From NCBI RefSeq assembly GCF_012034205.1, contig NZ_JAATEM010000030.1, positions 27,510-91,509 on the forward strand: 64,000 nt of DNA, read 5' to 3'. How positions within the stretch are numbered: position 1 is the first letter of the stretch; the number at the start of each line of letters is the position of its first letter. This stretch comes from Streptomyces composti. GTDB lineage: Bacteria; Actinomycetota; Actinomycetes; Streptomycetales; Streptomycetaceae. Position numbers and translations under genes: made by a program. The notes beneath the pieces are model-generated. The model was not told the DNA's origin, searched no databases, and saw only the letters and a program-made list of their open reading frames with translations. Shown here piece after piece: positions 40,856 to 49,981 of the stretch.

Positions 40856-41704
40856 ATGACACCTACGCTCGTGCGGCAGCATCCGCCTCACGCGGGGGCC
40901 CGCCCCCGCGTGGACCTGCGTGCACGCGCGCGTGACTGGTCCGAGATCCAGGAGCGGATGCTCGTACCGCTCATCGAGGCCGTCTACGAGCGCCTGGACG
41001 TGGGCCCCGCGACCCGCCTGCTCGGCCTGGGCTGCGGTTCCGGGCTGGCGCTGCTGATGGCGGCCTCCCGGGGTGCCTCGATCACCGGTGTCGACACCTC
41101 CGCCGACCGGCTGGACCTCGCGCGGCAGCGGCTGCTCCCGGACGACAGGGAGGATCCGGCGCGGACCGGGACCCGGATCGTGGACGGCCCGGTGCGGGCC
41201 GCCGCCCGCCCGGAGACCGGCGGGTACAACGTGGTCACCGCCTTCGAGCCGATCGGGTGCCGCTCGGGGGACGCGGAGGGGCTGGGTGAGCTGCTCGCCG
41301 AGGCGACGCCGCTCACCGAGCGCGGAGCGGCCGTGGTGCTGGCCGGCTGGGGTCCGCCGGAGCGCTGCACCACGGCGTCCGTGCTCCGGGTGGCCACCAA
41401 GCTGGCGGAACCGCTGCGCAGCGCCTGGCGCCCGGCTCACCGGGACGACCTGGAGGAGGTCGCCCAGCGGGCCGGACTGCGGCCCGACGGCTCCGGCCGG
41501 GTGGCCTGCCCCTTCGGGTACGCCGATGTCGACAGCGCGGTGCGCGGCCTGAAGTCGACGGGGCTCTTCGACGCGGCGATCAGTGCCACCGATCAGGTGC
41601 AGGTCGACAAGGAGCTGACCGAGGCGCTGCACCCCTACCGCCGGCCGGACGGCACGGTGTGGATGCCGAACATCTTCCGCTATCTGATCGCACGGACCGG
41701 CTAG
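40856..41704 (+). CDS. class I SAM-dependent methyltransferase
   Basis: This 282-residue protein has a Rossmann methyltransferase core. Motif I reads RLLGLGCGSGLALLMAASRGA (about residues 53-73), followed by ITGVDTSADRLDLAR, where the acidic residue binds the SAM ribose. A later CPFGYADVDSAVRGLKSTGLFDAAI segment resembles the C-terminal part of SAM methyltransferases such as UbiE-like proteins. The ATG 40856 was chosen; TTG 40841 is an in-frame alternative, and neither has a strong ribosome-binding site. The substrate is unknown. It converges on ffh across a strong hairpin. Confidence 0.8.
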   Translation: MTPTLVRQHPPHAGARPRVDLRARARDWSEIQERMLVPLIEAVYERLDVGPATRLLGLGCGSGLALLMAASRGASITGVDTSADRLDLARQRLLPDDREDPARTGTRIVDGPVRAAARPETGGYNVVTAFEPIGCRSGDAEGLGELLAEATPLTERGAAVVLAGWGPPERCTTASVLRVATKLAEPLRSAWRPAHRDDLEEVAQRAGLRPDGSGRVACPFGYADVDSAVRGLKSTGLFDAAISATDQVQVDKELTEALHPYRRPDGTVWMPNIFRYLIARTG

Positions 41705-41728
41705 GGCCCGGGACGCTGCCCGGGCCCC
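41704..41728. terminator. bidirectional hairpin between methyltransferase gene and ffh
   Basis: GGGCCCGGG (41704-41712) and CCCGGGCCC (41719-41727) form a perfect nine-base stem around ACGCTG, starting at the last base of the methyltransferase stop codon. The following 60 bases contain two copies of CCCCGAGCCCCCGAG, a small direct repeat. Confidence 0.7.
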
Positions 41729-41821
41729 GAGCCCCCGAGGCGCCGAGGCGCCGGGAGGCGAGGCCCCGAGCCCCCGAGACGCCGGGAGGCCGTCCCGTCA
41801 CCGGAACGGCCTCGGCGGGCC

Positions 41822-43378
41822 TCAGCCCATGAACTTCTTGAACTCCTCCGGGAGTTCGAAGTCCTTGGCGCCCTGCTGCGGCAGGCCGAAGGGGCTCGCG
41901 CCCTCGGCCGCGGCGGCGCGGCGCGCGGCGGCCTCCTGCTCCTGCTGCTTGCGCTTCATCGGGTTGCCGGAGCGCTGCTTGCCCTTGGCCTGCTTCTGCT
42001 TCTTCTTCGACCGGCCGGGACCGCCGCCCATCCCCGGCATGCCCGGCATCCCGGGCATCCCCGGCATGCCGCCCTGGGCCATGCGGGACATCATCTTGCG
42101 GGCCTCGAAGAACCGCTCGACGAGGTTCTTCACCGCGCTGACCTCGACGCCGGAACCGCGGGCGATACGAGCGCGGCGGGAGCCGTTGATGATCGTCGGG
42201 TCCTGACGCTCGGCCGGGGTCATCGACTTGATGATCGCGGCGGTGCGGTCGACGTCCCGCTCGTCGAGGTTGTTGATCTGGTCCTTGATCTGCCCCATGC
42301 CCGGGAGCATGCCGAGCAGCTTGGAGATGGAGCCCATCTTGCGGACCTGCTCCATCTGGGCCAGGAAGTCGTCCAGGGTGAAGTCCTGGCCCTTCTTGGA
42401 CGCCAGCTTGGAGGCCATCTTGGCGGCCTCTTCCTGGCTGAACGTCTTCTCCGCCTGCTCGATCAGGGTGAGCAGGTCACCCATGTCGAGGATGCGGGAG
42501 GCCATCCGGTCCGGGTGGAAGGCGTCGAAGTCGTCGAGCTTCTCGCCGTTCGACGCGAACATGATCGGCTTGCCGGTGACCTGGCGGATGGAGAGCGCGG
42601 CACCGCCGCGGGCGTCGCCGTCCAGCTTGGAGAGCACCACGCCGTCGAAGCCGACGCCGTCGCGGAAGGCCTCGGCGGTGTTGACCGCGTCCTGACCGAT
42701 CATCGCGTCGACGACGAAGAGGATCTCGTCGGGCGAGATCGCGTCCCGGATGTCGGCGGCCTGCTGCATCATCTCCTGGTCGATGCCCAGGCGGCCGGCG
42801 GTGTCGACGATGACGATGTCGTGGACCTTGGACTTCGCGTAGTCGATGGAGTCCTTGGCGACCTTGACCGGGTCGCCGACGCCGTTGCCCGGCTCGGGCG
42901 CGTAGACCGCGACGCCGGCCCGCTCGGCGACGACGCTGAGCTGGTTGACGGCGTTGGGCCGCTGGAGGTCGGCGGCCACCAGCAGCGGGGAGTGGCCCTG
43001 GTCCTTGAGCCACTTGCCGAGCTTGCCCGCGAGGGTGGTCTTACCGGCACCCTGCAGACCGGCCAGCATGATCACCGTCGGCGGCTGCTTGGCGAACCGC
43101 AGGCGCCGGGTCTCGCCGCCGAGGATGGTGATGAGTTCCTCGTTGACGATCTTGAGGACCTGCTGGGCGGGGTTGAGCGCCTTGGAGACCTCGGCGCCGA
43201 GGGCGCGCTCCTTGACGGCCTTGATGAAGGAACGGACGACGGGCAGGGCCACGTCCGCTTCAAGGAGCGCGATACGGATCTCGCGCGCCGTGGCGTCGAT
43301 GTCCGCTTCGCTCAGGCGCCCCTTGCCGCGCAAGTTCTTGAAGGTCGCTGAGAGGCGATCGGAGAGAGTATCGAACAC
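41822..43378 (-). CDS. ffh: signal recognition particle protein Ffh
   Basis: This 518-residue GTPase recognises signal sequences on nascent proteins and docks with FtsY. The NG domain has LQGAGKTTLAGKLGKWL (P-loop), DTAGRLGIDQEM and TKLDGDARGGAAL. The M domain (from about residue 300) carries the RNA-binding helix-turn-helix with SRRARIARGSGVEVSAVKNLVERF. A Met-rich GMPGMPGMPGMPGMGGGPG run is encoded around 42020-42075. A Lys/Gln/Ala-rich C-terminal tail extends further than in E. coli. The start is GTG 43378. Confidence 0.95.
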   Translation of the reverse strand: MFDTLSDRLSATFKNLRGKGRLSEADIDATAREIRIALLEADVALPVVRSFIKAVKERALGAEVSKALNPAQQVLKIVNEELITILGGETRRLRFAKQPPTVIMLAGLQGAGKTTLAGKLGKWLKDQGHSPLLVAADLQRPNAVNQLSVVAERAGVAVYAPEPGNGVGDPVKVAKDSIDYAKSKVHDIVIVDTAGRLGIDQEMMQQAADIRDAISPDEILFVVDAMIGQDAVNTAEAFRDGVGFDGVVLSKLDGDARGGAALSIRQVTGKPIMFASNGEKLDDFDAFHPDRMASRILDMGDLLTLIEQAEKTFSQEEAAKMASKLASKKGQDFTLDDFLAQMEQVRKMGSISKLLGMLPGMGQIKDQINNLDERDVDRTAAIIKSMTPAERQDPTIINGSRRARIARGSGVEVSAVKNLVERFFEARKMMSRMAQGGMPGMPGMPGMPGMGGGPGRSKKKQKQAKGKQRSGNPMKRKQQEQEAAARRAAAAEGASPFGLPQQGAKDFELPEEFKKFMG

Positions 43379-43458
43379 GGCGGCGTCGGTCCTCGGAGTC
43401 GATGGCTAGGGAATCGCCCTCCAGGGTATCCCGGCGGCACAAGTCGCCGGGGGTGTCG

Positions 43459-45924
43459 TCACCCACGCAGGGTCCGTTCCAGTCTGCCCGCCACCGTGAC
43501 GGCCTCCGCACCGGGCAGCGGGGCGCCTTCCGGGCCTGTGACATAGAACGCGTCGACGGCGTTGGCGCCCAGGGTGCTGACGTGCGCGCTGCGCACCCGT
43601 ACGCCCGCGTCCTCCAGGGCGCGGCCGATGCGGAACAGCAGTCCGGGGGCGTCCTGGGCGCGCACCTCGATGACCGTGGCCAGGCGGGAGGCGGCTGCGG
43701 CAACGGTCACCCGGGGCGGCGGCGGTACCACGCCGCGGCGGCGGGGGTAGGCGGCGTCGCGTTCGGCGAGGCGGGCCGCGATGTCCAGGGTGCCGTCCAG
43801 GGCGCGCACCAGGTCGGAGCGGAGCCGGGCGGCCTGCGGCAGCGAGCCGTACTCGGCGGCGACCCGCCAGTCGAGCAGGAGCACCCGGCCGTCGACGCCG
43901 TCGGGGAGGGAGACGGCGCGCAGCTCGGCGGTGCGCACGGTCAGGCGGTGCATGGCGAGGACGCCGGCGACCGCGGGCAGCACGCCCGGCTGGTCGGGCA
44001 CCGCGACGAGCAGCTCCACGCCGAGCGGCTCCGGCTCTCCGCGCCCCTCCCCCGTGCCGGACCGATCGGGCCCGGCGGGCTGCTCCGGCTGGGCCCTCAG
44101 GGCGAGCACGGGGCCGCCGGTGGCCGCCGCCTCCAGCGCCAGGCGTTCCTGCTCCGCGGTGGTCGCCGCGTCCCCGGGGTCGTCCGGCTCGTCGCCCGAG
44201 AGCAGCGCGGAGACGCGTTTGACCAGGTCGGCGACGAGCGTGGCGCGCCAGGAGGACCAGGCCGCCGGTCCGGTGGCCAGGGCGTCGGCCTCGGTGAGGG
44301 CGTGCAGCAGCTCCAGGGTGCTCTGGGAGCCGACGGCGTCGGCGACCGCGCGGACGGTGGCCGGGTCGTCGAGGTCGCGCCGGGTCGCGGTCTCCACCAG
44401 CAGCAGATGCCGGCGCACCAGAGTGGCGATCACCGCCACGTCGCGCTGGTCGAAGCCGATGCGGGCGGCCACGTCGCGGGCGATGGTCTCCCCCGCCACC
44501 GAGTGGTCACCGGGCCAGCCCTTGCCGATGTCGTGCAGCAGCGCGGCGACGAGCAGCAGGTCGGGGCGGCTGACGCGGCGGGTGAGCGCGGAGGCCTGCA
44601 CGGCGGTCTCGATCAGATGCCGGTCGACGGTCCACAGGTGGACGGCGTTGCGCTGCGGCCGGCAGCGCACCCGCTCCCAGTCGGGCAGCAGGCGGCTGAT
44701 CAGACCCTCGGCCTCCAGCGCCTCCCACACCTCGACGGTGGGGCGGCCGGAGCCGAGCAGGGTGATCAGCTGCTCGCGGGCCTCGGCCGGCCAGGGCGTG
44801 GGCAGGGGGCGCACGGTCGCGGCGAGGCGCCGCACGGCGTGCAGGGAGAGCGGCAGCCCGGCCTGCGCGGCGGCCGCCGCGGCGCGCAGCGGCAGGACCG
44901 GGTCGCGTTCGGGGCGTGCGGTGCGGGCGAGCACCACCTCGCCCTCCTGCTCCACGACTCCTTCGGCGAGCGGGGACCGCTCGGGGACCGGCTTGCCGCC
45001 GCCGAGCATGGCCCGCAGCCGGGGCCGTACGGCGCGGGAGCGCAGGACGCGGCCCACCTCGCGCCAGGTGACGTCGGAGGCGTAGGAGATGACCCGGGCG
45101 GCCTCGTAGACCTGGCGCAGCAGGGCATCGGCGTCGAGCAGGCCGAGTTCGGCGGCCACCTGGTCGTGCTCCTGGAGGGCCAGCCGGTCGGTGGCGCGGC
45201 CGGTGGTCAGATGCAGTGCGTCGCGCACGTCGAGGAGCCTGCGGCGGGCCTCGTCGAGGCCCTCGCGGGGGGCGTCGGCGAGCCAGGAGGCGGCCACGGC
45301 GCGCAGCGCGGTGGCGTCGCGCAGTCCGCCACGGGCCTCCTTGAGGTCGGGTTCCAGCAGGTACTGCAGTTCGCCCGCGCGCTCGGCGCGCTCGGCGCAC
45401 AGGTCCCGCAGCTGGGGCAGGCGCCTGGGGGCCTGGTTGCGCCAGTCGGCGAGCACCGCGGTGCGCAGCGAGGTGGTCAGGCCCAGGTCCCCGGCGATGT
45501 GCCGGGCGTCCAGCAGGCCGAGCTGGACCTTGAGGTCGCCGCCGGCGGTCTTGCGGGCCTCGGCGGGGGTGCGCACCGAGTGGTCCAGGGCGAGGCCGAG
45601 GTCCCAGACGGGGTACCAGAGCCGGTCGGCGAGGGCGGCGACGCCCTTGGGGTCGCTGCCGTCGTGCAGCAGGAGCAGGTCGAGGTCGCTGCGCGGGGAC
45701 AGCTCCGCGCGCCCGTAGCCGCCGACGGCGACCAGGGACACCCCGCGCCCCTGCTGCGCGCCCGCGGCGAACAGCTCGGTGAGCCACTGGTCGGTGAGGG
45801 CGGCGAGGGCGGCACGGCGCGGCGGCCCGGACCGCGCCCCCTCGGTGAGGAGGCGCAGCCGGGCCGCCGCGTAGCCGCCGGGTCCCGAGTCCTGTGCTTG
45901 GTTCGTCACGTTCACACTCGCCAC
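43459..45924 (-). CDS. glnD: [protein-PII] nucleotidyltransferase GlnD
   Basis: This 821-residue bifunctional sensor modifies and demodifies the PII protein GlnK. The nucleotidyltransferase motif reads VAVGGYGRAELSPRSDLDLLLLHD. An HD phosphohydrolase domain has LLVAALLHDIGKGWPGDHS. Two C-terminal ACT domains for glutamine sensing are visible (VELLVAVPDQPGVLPAVAGVL and VIEVRAQDAPGLLFRIGRAL). In S. coelicolor GlnD adenylylates rather than uridylylates GlnK. GTG 45924 is chosen because GGGAG lies seven bases upstream on the coding strand; two later GTGs are possible. It follows glnK by 23 bases in the amtB-glnK-glnD operon. Confidence 0.94.
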   Translation of the reverse strand: MASVNVTNQAQDSGPGGYAAARLRLLTEGARSGPPRRAALAALTDQWLTELFAAGAQQGRGVSLVAVGGYGRAELSPRSDLDLLLLHDGSDPKGVAALADRLWYPVWDLGLALDHSVRTPAEARKTAGGDLKVQLGLLDARHIAGDLGLTTSLRTAVLADWRNQAPRRLPQLRDLCAERAERAGELQYLLEPDLKEARGGLRDATALRAVAASWLADAPREGLDEARRRLLDVRDALHLTTGRATDRLALQEHDQVAAELGLLDADALLRQVYEAARVISYASDVTWREVGRVLRSRAVRPRLRAMLGGGKPVPERSPLAEGVVEQEGEVVLARTARPERDPVLPLRAAAAAAQAGLPLSLHAVRRLAATVRPLPTPWPAEAREQLITLLGSGRPTVEVWEALEAEGLISRLLPDWERVRCRPQRNAVHLWTVDRHLIETAVQASALTRRVSRPDLLLVAALLHDIGKGWPGDHSVAGETIARDVAARIGFDQRDVAVIATLVRRHLLLVETATRRDLDDPATVRAVADAVGSQSTLELLHALTEADALATGPAAWSSWRATLVADLVKRVSALLSGDEPDDPGDAATTAEQERLALEAAATGGPVLALRAQPEQPAGPDRSGTGEGRGEPEPLGVELLVAVPDQPGVLPAVAGVLAMHRLTVRTAELRAVSLPDGVDGRVLLLDWRVAAEYGSLPQAARLRSDLVRALDGTLDIAARLAERDAAYPRRRGVVPPPPRVTVAAAASRLATVIEVRAQDAPGLLFRIGRALEDAGVRVRSAHVSTLGANAVDAFYVTGPEGAPLPGAEAVTVAGRLERTLRG

Positions 45925-45947
45925 CCGGCGACTCCCGTTCTCGTGTG

Positions 45948-46286
45948 TCAGAGCGCGTCGGGGCCGCGCTCGCCGGTCCTGACCCGCACGGCCGTCTCGA
46001 CCGGGACGGACCAGACCTTGCCGTCACCGATCTTTCCGGTGCGGGCCGCCTTGACGATCACCTCGATGAGCTGTTCGGCGTCGTCGTCCTCGACCAGCAC
46101 CTCGATGCGGACCTTGGGCACCAGGTCGACGGTGTACTCGGCGCCCCGGTAGACCTCGGTGTGGCCGCGCTGGCGGCCGTAGCCGCTGGCCTCGGTGACG
46201 GTCAGACCGTGTACGCCGAAGGCCTGCAGGGCCTCCTTGATCTCGTCGAGCCGATGCGGCTTCACGACGGCGGTGATGAGCTTCAT
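45948..46286 (-). CDS. glnK: nitrogen regulatory PII protein
   Basis: This 112-residue trimeric signal protein begins MKLITAVVKPHRLDEIKEAL. The T-loop carries GYGRQRGHTEVYRGAEYTV with the modifiable Tyr51, and the B- and C-loop motifs TGKIGDGKVWSVPVETAVRVRTGE bind ATP and 2-oxoglutarate. It overlaps the amtB stop by four bases, the nearly universal amtB-glnK pairing. Unmodified GlnK blocks the AmtB channel; the downstream glnD encodes its modifying enzyme. ATG 46286 gives the exact family length. Confidence 0.96.
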   Translation of the reverse strand: MKLITAVVKPHRLDEIKEALQAFGVHGLTVTEASGYGRQRGHTEVYRGAEYTVDLVPKVRIEVLVEDDDAEQLIEVIVKAARTGKIGDGKVWSVPVETAVRVRTGERGPDAL

Positions 46287-47557
46287 GCGTCCACCTTCTT
46301 GGACTCGGCCGGGGCGACGGGGGCGGTGGCGGTGCGGGCGCTGCCGCCGCCGGCACCGCTGAAGTCGTATGCGGTCTCGGCGTGTGCGGCCTGGTCGAGA
46401 CCGGCGACCTCGTCGTCCTCGCTCGCCCGGAACCCGATGGTCTTCTGGATCAGGAAGGCGAGGACGAACGTCACCACGAAGGTGTAGCCCATGACCGAGA
46501 GGGCACCGATGGCCTGCGAGACGAACTGGTCCCAGCCGCCGACCCCGTCGATGGCGAGGAAGCCCACCATCAGGGTGCCGATCACACCGCCCACGAAGTG
46601 GACGCCGACGACGTCGAGCGAGTCGTCGTAGCCGAGCTTGTACTTGAGGCTGACGGCCCAGGAGCAGACCGCGCCGGCGACGACACCGATGAGCAGCGCG
46701 CCCAGCACGTTGACGTTGCCGCCCGCGGGGGTGATGGCGACCAGGCCCGCGATGGCTCCGGAGCAGGCGCCGAGCGTGGTGAAGGCACCGTGGCGGATCC
46801 GCTCGTAGATGAGCCAGCCGAGCACCGCGGCACCGGTGGCGACCTGGGTGTTCAGGGCCATGCTGGCCGCGGTGCCGTCGGCGGCGAGCTCGGAGCCCGC
46901 GTTGAAGCCGAACCAGCCGAACCACAGCAGCGCGGTGCCGAGCAGGACCAGCGGCAGGTTGTGCGGGCGCATGGGGTCCTTCTTGAACCCGATCCGCTTG
47001 CCGACCACGAGGACCGCCGCCAGGGCGCCGATGCCGGCGTTGATGTGGACCGCGGTACCGCCCGCGAAGTCGATGATCGCCGGGTCGAGTTCGGCGAGCC
47101 AGCCGCCGCCCCACACCCAGTGGGCGACCGGGAAGTAGACGAGGGTGACCCACAGGGCGATGAAGACCACCCACGAGCCGAACTTCACGCGGTCGGCGAG
47201 CGCACCGCTCATCAGGGCGGGGGTGAGGATGGCGAACAGCATCTGGAACAGCACGAAGGCGAAGACCGGGATGTCCCGGCCGGCGAAGTTCTCCATCGCG
47301 CTGTCGCCGGTGATGCCGTCCAGGCCGAGCAGGTCGAGGTTGCCTACAAAGCCGCCGACGTCACCGCTGAACGCGAGCGAGTATCCGTAGAGCACCCACA
47401 GGACGCTGACGACGCCCAGCGAGACGAAGGACATCATGAGCATGTTCAGCGTGCTCTTGGTGCGGACCATGCCCCCGTAGAAGAGGGCGAGGCCCGGCGT
47501 CATCAGCATGACCAGCGCGGCGCTGATCAGGACAAATGCGGTATCTCCAACATTCAA
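46283..47557 (-). CDS. amtB: ammonium transporter
   Basis: This 424-residue channel protein has the eleven hydrophobic segments of the Amt family. Recognisable motifs include LMTPGLALFYGGMVR near the start, VYFPVAHWVWGGGWL, DFAGGTAVHINAGI (pore and ammonium-recruitment residues), LGTALLWFGWFGFNAGSEL and VGVHFVGGVIGTL, the last with the second pore histidine. The C-terminal cytoplasmic tail contains the GlnK-binding region. The start is an unusual TTG at 47557, with AAGGAG nine bases upstream; no other plausible in-frame start preserves the first membrane segment. A GlnR-like box lies 87-124 bases upstream. Confidence 0.95.
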   Translation of the reverse strand: MNVGDTAFVLISAALVMLMTPGLALFYGGMVRTKSTLNMLMMSFVSLGVVSVLWVLYGYSLAFSGDVGGFVGNLDLLGLDGITGDSAMENFAGRDIPVFAFVLFQMLFAILTPALMSGALADRVKFGSWVVFIALWVTLVYFPVAHWVWGGGWLAELDPAIIDFAGGTAVHINAGIGALAAVLVVGKRIGFKKDPMRPHNLPLVLLGTALLWFGWFGFNAGSELAADGTAASMALNTQVATGAAVLGWLIYERIRHGAFTTLGACSGAIAGLVAITPAGGNVNVLGALLIGVVAGAVCSWAVSLKYKLGYDDSLDVVGVHFVGGVIGTLMVGFLAIDGVGGWDQFVSQAIGALSVMGYTFVVTFVLAFLIQKTIGFRASEDDEVAGLDQAAHAETAYDFSGAGGGSARTATAPVAPAESKKVDA

Positions 47558-47898
47558 GGCCTGAGACTCCTTCTGGCGGAACGGCCCTGTGCGGATGCCT
47601 GGGGGCGGTGGGCCGACTGTGCTCAGGAGATTGGCTCAGGCCGGTTTCACCCAGCGCGCAGAGATGTTTCCGCGATGTGACGAACGCCGCGACCGCGTTA
47701 CGGCGAGGTGAAACCAGCTTCCGCGCGCGGCCCGGGTCGGCCATTGGGGCTGTCCGATTCACGACCACGGGTGCGGGAGCGCTCCGTCGCGCCGCTCGGG
47801 GACCTCGGGGAGAGGCCCGGGCGGGCAGGTGACCCCGGCGAGAGGGCCGCGCGTGCACCGGCGGGCCGGTCGGGGGCCCGGTCCATACTGGACGCGTT
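47558..47898. other. 341-base divergent region between amtB and ftsY
   Basis: It contains the amtB leader and GlnR-like box on the minus side. On the plus side, the last ~100 bases before the ftsY ATG contain the ftsY promoter, possibly CATACT at 47884-47889. A second GTTAC...GAAAC pair (plus strand, 47697-47715, spacing eight) is close to a GlnR half-box. No gene is seen. Confidence 0.5.
47644..47681 (-). promoter_or_regulatory. GlnR-like box upstream of amtB
   Basis: On the minus strand it reads GTCAC-n6-GAAAC-n6-GCGCG-n6-GAAAC (half-sites at 47677-47681, 47666-47670, 47655-47659, 47644-47648). The 11-base periodicity and the GTnAC / GAAAC alternation match the known S. coelicolor GlnR consensus; only the third half-site is weak. 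GlnR is an OmpR-type activator of nitrogen-starvation genes, so this predicts induction of amtB-glnK-glnD when nitrogen is low. Confidence 0.75.
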
Positions 47899-49104
47899 AT
47901 GGACATCGTCATCCTTGCTGTAGTCATCGCCGTGGTCGTGCTCGGCGCGCTCGGCGGGCTCATCGTCGGCAGCCGGCGCAAGAAGCCGCTGCCTCCGCCG
48001 CCGCCCGCCACGCCCGACATCACCGCCCCTCCCGCCGAGCCGCACGTCGGCGACGAGGCCGAGACGCCGCGGGAGGAACCGCGGCGCACCATCGAGGAGG
48101 TTGATCTTCCGGACGGCGGCGGTGCTCCCGTCACCGTCGAGGAGCCGCCCGCCCCCGAGGCTCCGCCCGTCGAGATCCCGGAGCCCACCGCGGGCCGGCT
48201 GGTCCGGCTGCGCGCCCGGCTCTCCCGTTCGCAGAACGCCCTGGGCAAGGGCCTGCTCACCCTGCTGTCCCGCGAGCACCTCGACGAGGACACCTGGGAG
48301 GAGATCGAGGACACCCTGCTCACCGCCGACGTCGGCGTGCAGCCGACGCAGGAGCTGGTGGAGCGGCTGCGCGAGCGGGTCAAGGTGCTGGGCACCCGCA
48401 CTCCCGAGGAGCTGCGCGGCCTGCTGCGCGAGGAGCTGATCAAGCTGGTCGGTCCCGACATGGACCGCACCGTGCACACCGAGAACGAGGCCGGCTGCCC
48501 CGGCATCGTGATGGTCGTCGGCGTCAACGGCACCGGCAAGACCACCACCACCGGCAAGCTCGCCCGGGTCCTGGTGGCCGACGGCAACACCGTGGTCCTC
48601 GGCGCCGCCGACACCTTCCGCGCGGCCGCCGCCGACCAGCTGCAGACCTGGGGCGAGCGGGTGGGCGCGCACACCGTGCGCGGCCCCGAGGGCGGCGACC
48701 CGGCCTCCGTGGCGTTCGACGCGGTCAAGGAGGGCATCGAGATGTCCGCCGACGCCGTGCTCATCGACACCGCGGGCCGGCTGCACACCAAGACCGGCCT
48801 CATGGACGAGCTCGGCAAGGTCAAGCGGGTGGTGGAGAAGCACGCCCCGCTGGACGAGGTGCTGCTGGTGCTGGACGCCACCACCGGTCAGAACGGCCTG
48901 GTGCAGGCCCGGGTCTTCGCCGAGGTCGTCGACATCACCGGCATCGTGCTGACCAAGCTGGACGGCACCGCCAAGGGCGGCATCGTGATCTCGGTCCAGC
49001 GCGAGCTGGGTGTCCCGGTCAAGCTGGTCGGCCTCGGCGAGGGCGCCGACGACCTGGCCCCCTTCGAGCCGGAGGCCTTCGTGGACGCGCTCCTCGGGGA
49101 CTGA
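47899..49104 (+). CDS. ftsY: signal recognition particle receptor FtsY
   Basis: This 401-residue GTPase is the membrane receptor for Ffh-bound ribosomes. Unlike E. coli FtsY it begins with a clear membrane anchor (MDIVILAVVIAVVVLGALGG), then an acidic Pro/Glu-rich region (about residues 30-100). The NG domain follows: N-domain helices, G1 VVGVNGTGKTTTTGKLA (about residue 210), DTFRAAAADQLQTW, DTAGRLHTKTGLMDEL and TKLDGTAKGGIVI. It ends with the FVDALLGD motif typical of FtsY. It is divergent from amtB. Confidence 0.95.
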   Translation: MDIVILAVVIAVVVLGALGGLIVGSRRKKPLPPPPPATPDITAPPAEPHVGDEAETPREEPRRTIEEVDLPDGGGAPVTVEEPPAPEAPPVEIPEPTAGRLVRLRARLSRSQNALGKGLLTLLSREHLDEDTWEEIEDTLLTADVGVQPTQELVERLRERVKVLGTRTPEELRGLLREELIKLVGPDMDRTVHTENEAGCPGIVMVVGVNGTGKTTTTGKLARVLVADGNTVVLGAADTFRAAAADQLQTWGERVGAHTVRGPEGGDPASVAFDAVKEGIEMSADAVLIDTAGRLHTKTGLMDELGKVKRVVEKHAPLDEVLLVLDATTGQNGLVQARVFAEVVDITGIVLTKLDGTAKGGIVISVQRELGVPVKLVGLGEGADDLAPFEPEAFVDALLGD

Positions 49105-49172
49105 GTCCGCCGGGGACGGATCCCCGCCGAGCCCCACGGCCACGTACAGCGAAGGAAACGCTCACCGCGAAG

Positions 49173-49210
49173 GAAGCGCCCGCTCCCGGACCTCCGGGGA
49201 CGGGCGCTTC
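49173..49210. terminator. hairpin terminator between ftsY and the prim-pol gene
   Basis: GAAGCGCCCG (49173-49182) and CGGGCGCTTC (49201-49210) form a perfect ten-base stem, with an inner CTCCCGG / CCGGGGA helix. It can end transcription of ftsY and of the convergent gene. Confidence 0.75.
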
Positions 49211-49315
49211 GCCGTGTCCGGCACGCGCAGGCGGGCACCGAGAGGCACGGGATTGCGCGGGCCGACGAGGACGCCTGGACCGGCGAGGACGCGCGGGCCG
49301 GTGCGGAGAGGGCCG

Positions 49316-49981
49316 CTACGCCCGCGACCGGTGGGCCACGTAGGCCAGGGTGCCGAGGAGGAGGCGGGCCTGCGGGGGGCGGGTGGCGGAGTCGAGGGCG
49401 GGCGGGCGCAGCCAGCGGACCGGGCCGAGTCCGCCGCGGTCGGAGGGCGGGGCCGTGATGTACGCACCCAGGCCGAGGCCGCGCAGGCCGAGGGCGGCCG
49501 GGGCGTCCCAGCCCATGCGGTACAGCAGCTCGGGCAGGGCGTCGGCGGCGCCGGGGGCGACGAGGAACTGGGCGCGTCCGTCGGGGGTGGCGGCCACCGG
49601 TCCGACCGGCAGTCCCATGCGCTCGAGCCGGGCCAGGGCGTGCCGCCCGGCGGACTCGGCCAACTCCAGGACGTCGAAGGCCCGGCCGGCCGGGAGCATC
49701 AGCGAGGCGCCGGGGAACTCGGCCCACACGGCGGTCACCTCGTCCAGCGTGGCCCCGGCGGGGATCACCGGCGCGAAGTCCAGCGGATGCGCCCCCGGCG
49801 CCCGGCAGTCCGTCCGGCCGCAGGAGCAGACCCCGGCGGTGGCGCGGGCGCCCGGCACCACGTCCCAGCCCCACAGCCCGGTGTACTCCGCCGCTGCGGT
49901 GCCGTCCGATGGACGGCTCCGGCGGCGCGAGCCGGACCGGATGTCGCGGATGCCCCGACTGATGCCGATCGTGAAGCCCAT
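49316..49981 (-). CDS. bifunctional DNA primase/polymerase (prim-pol) domain protein
   Basis: This 221-residue protein corresponds to the stand-alone prim-pol N-terminal domain found in actinobacteria and their phages. It shows YTGLWGWDVVPGARA, a zinc-type cluster CSCGRTDCRAPGAHPLDF, a TLDEVTAVWAEFPGASLMLPAG segment and VLELAESAGRHALARLERMGLP. No helicase domain follows, so it is the short form common in Streptomyces chromosomes, where its role is unknown. Catalytic acidic residues of true AEPs (DxE/DxD) are not obvious, so polymerase activity is doubtful. It is divergent from nsdA. Confidence 0.8.
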   Translation of the reverse strand: MGFTIGISRGIRDIRSGSRRRSRPSDGTAAAEYTGLWGWDVVPGARATAGVCSCGRTDCRAPGAHPLDFAPVIPAGATLDEVTAVWAEFPGASLMLPAGRAFDVLELAESAGRHALARLERMGLPVGPVAATPDGRAQFLVAPGAADALPELLYRMGWDAPAALGLRGLGLGAYITAPPSDRGGLGPVRWLRPPALDSATRPPQARLLLGTLAYVAHRSRA

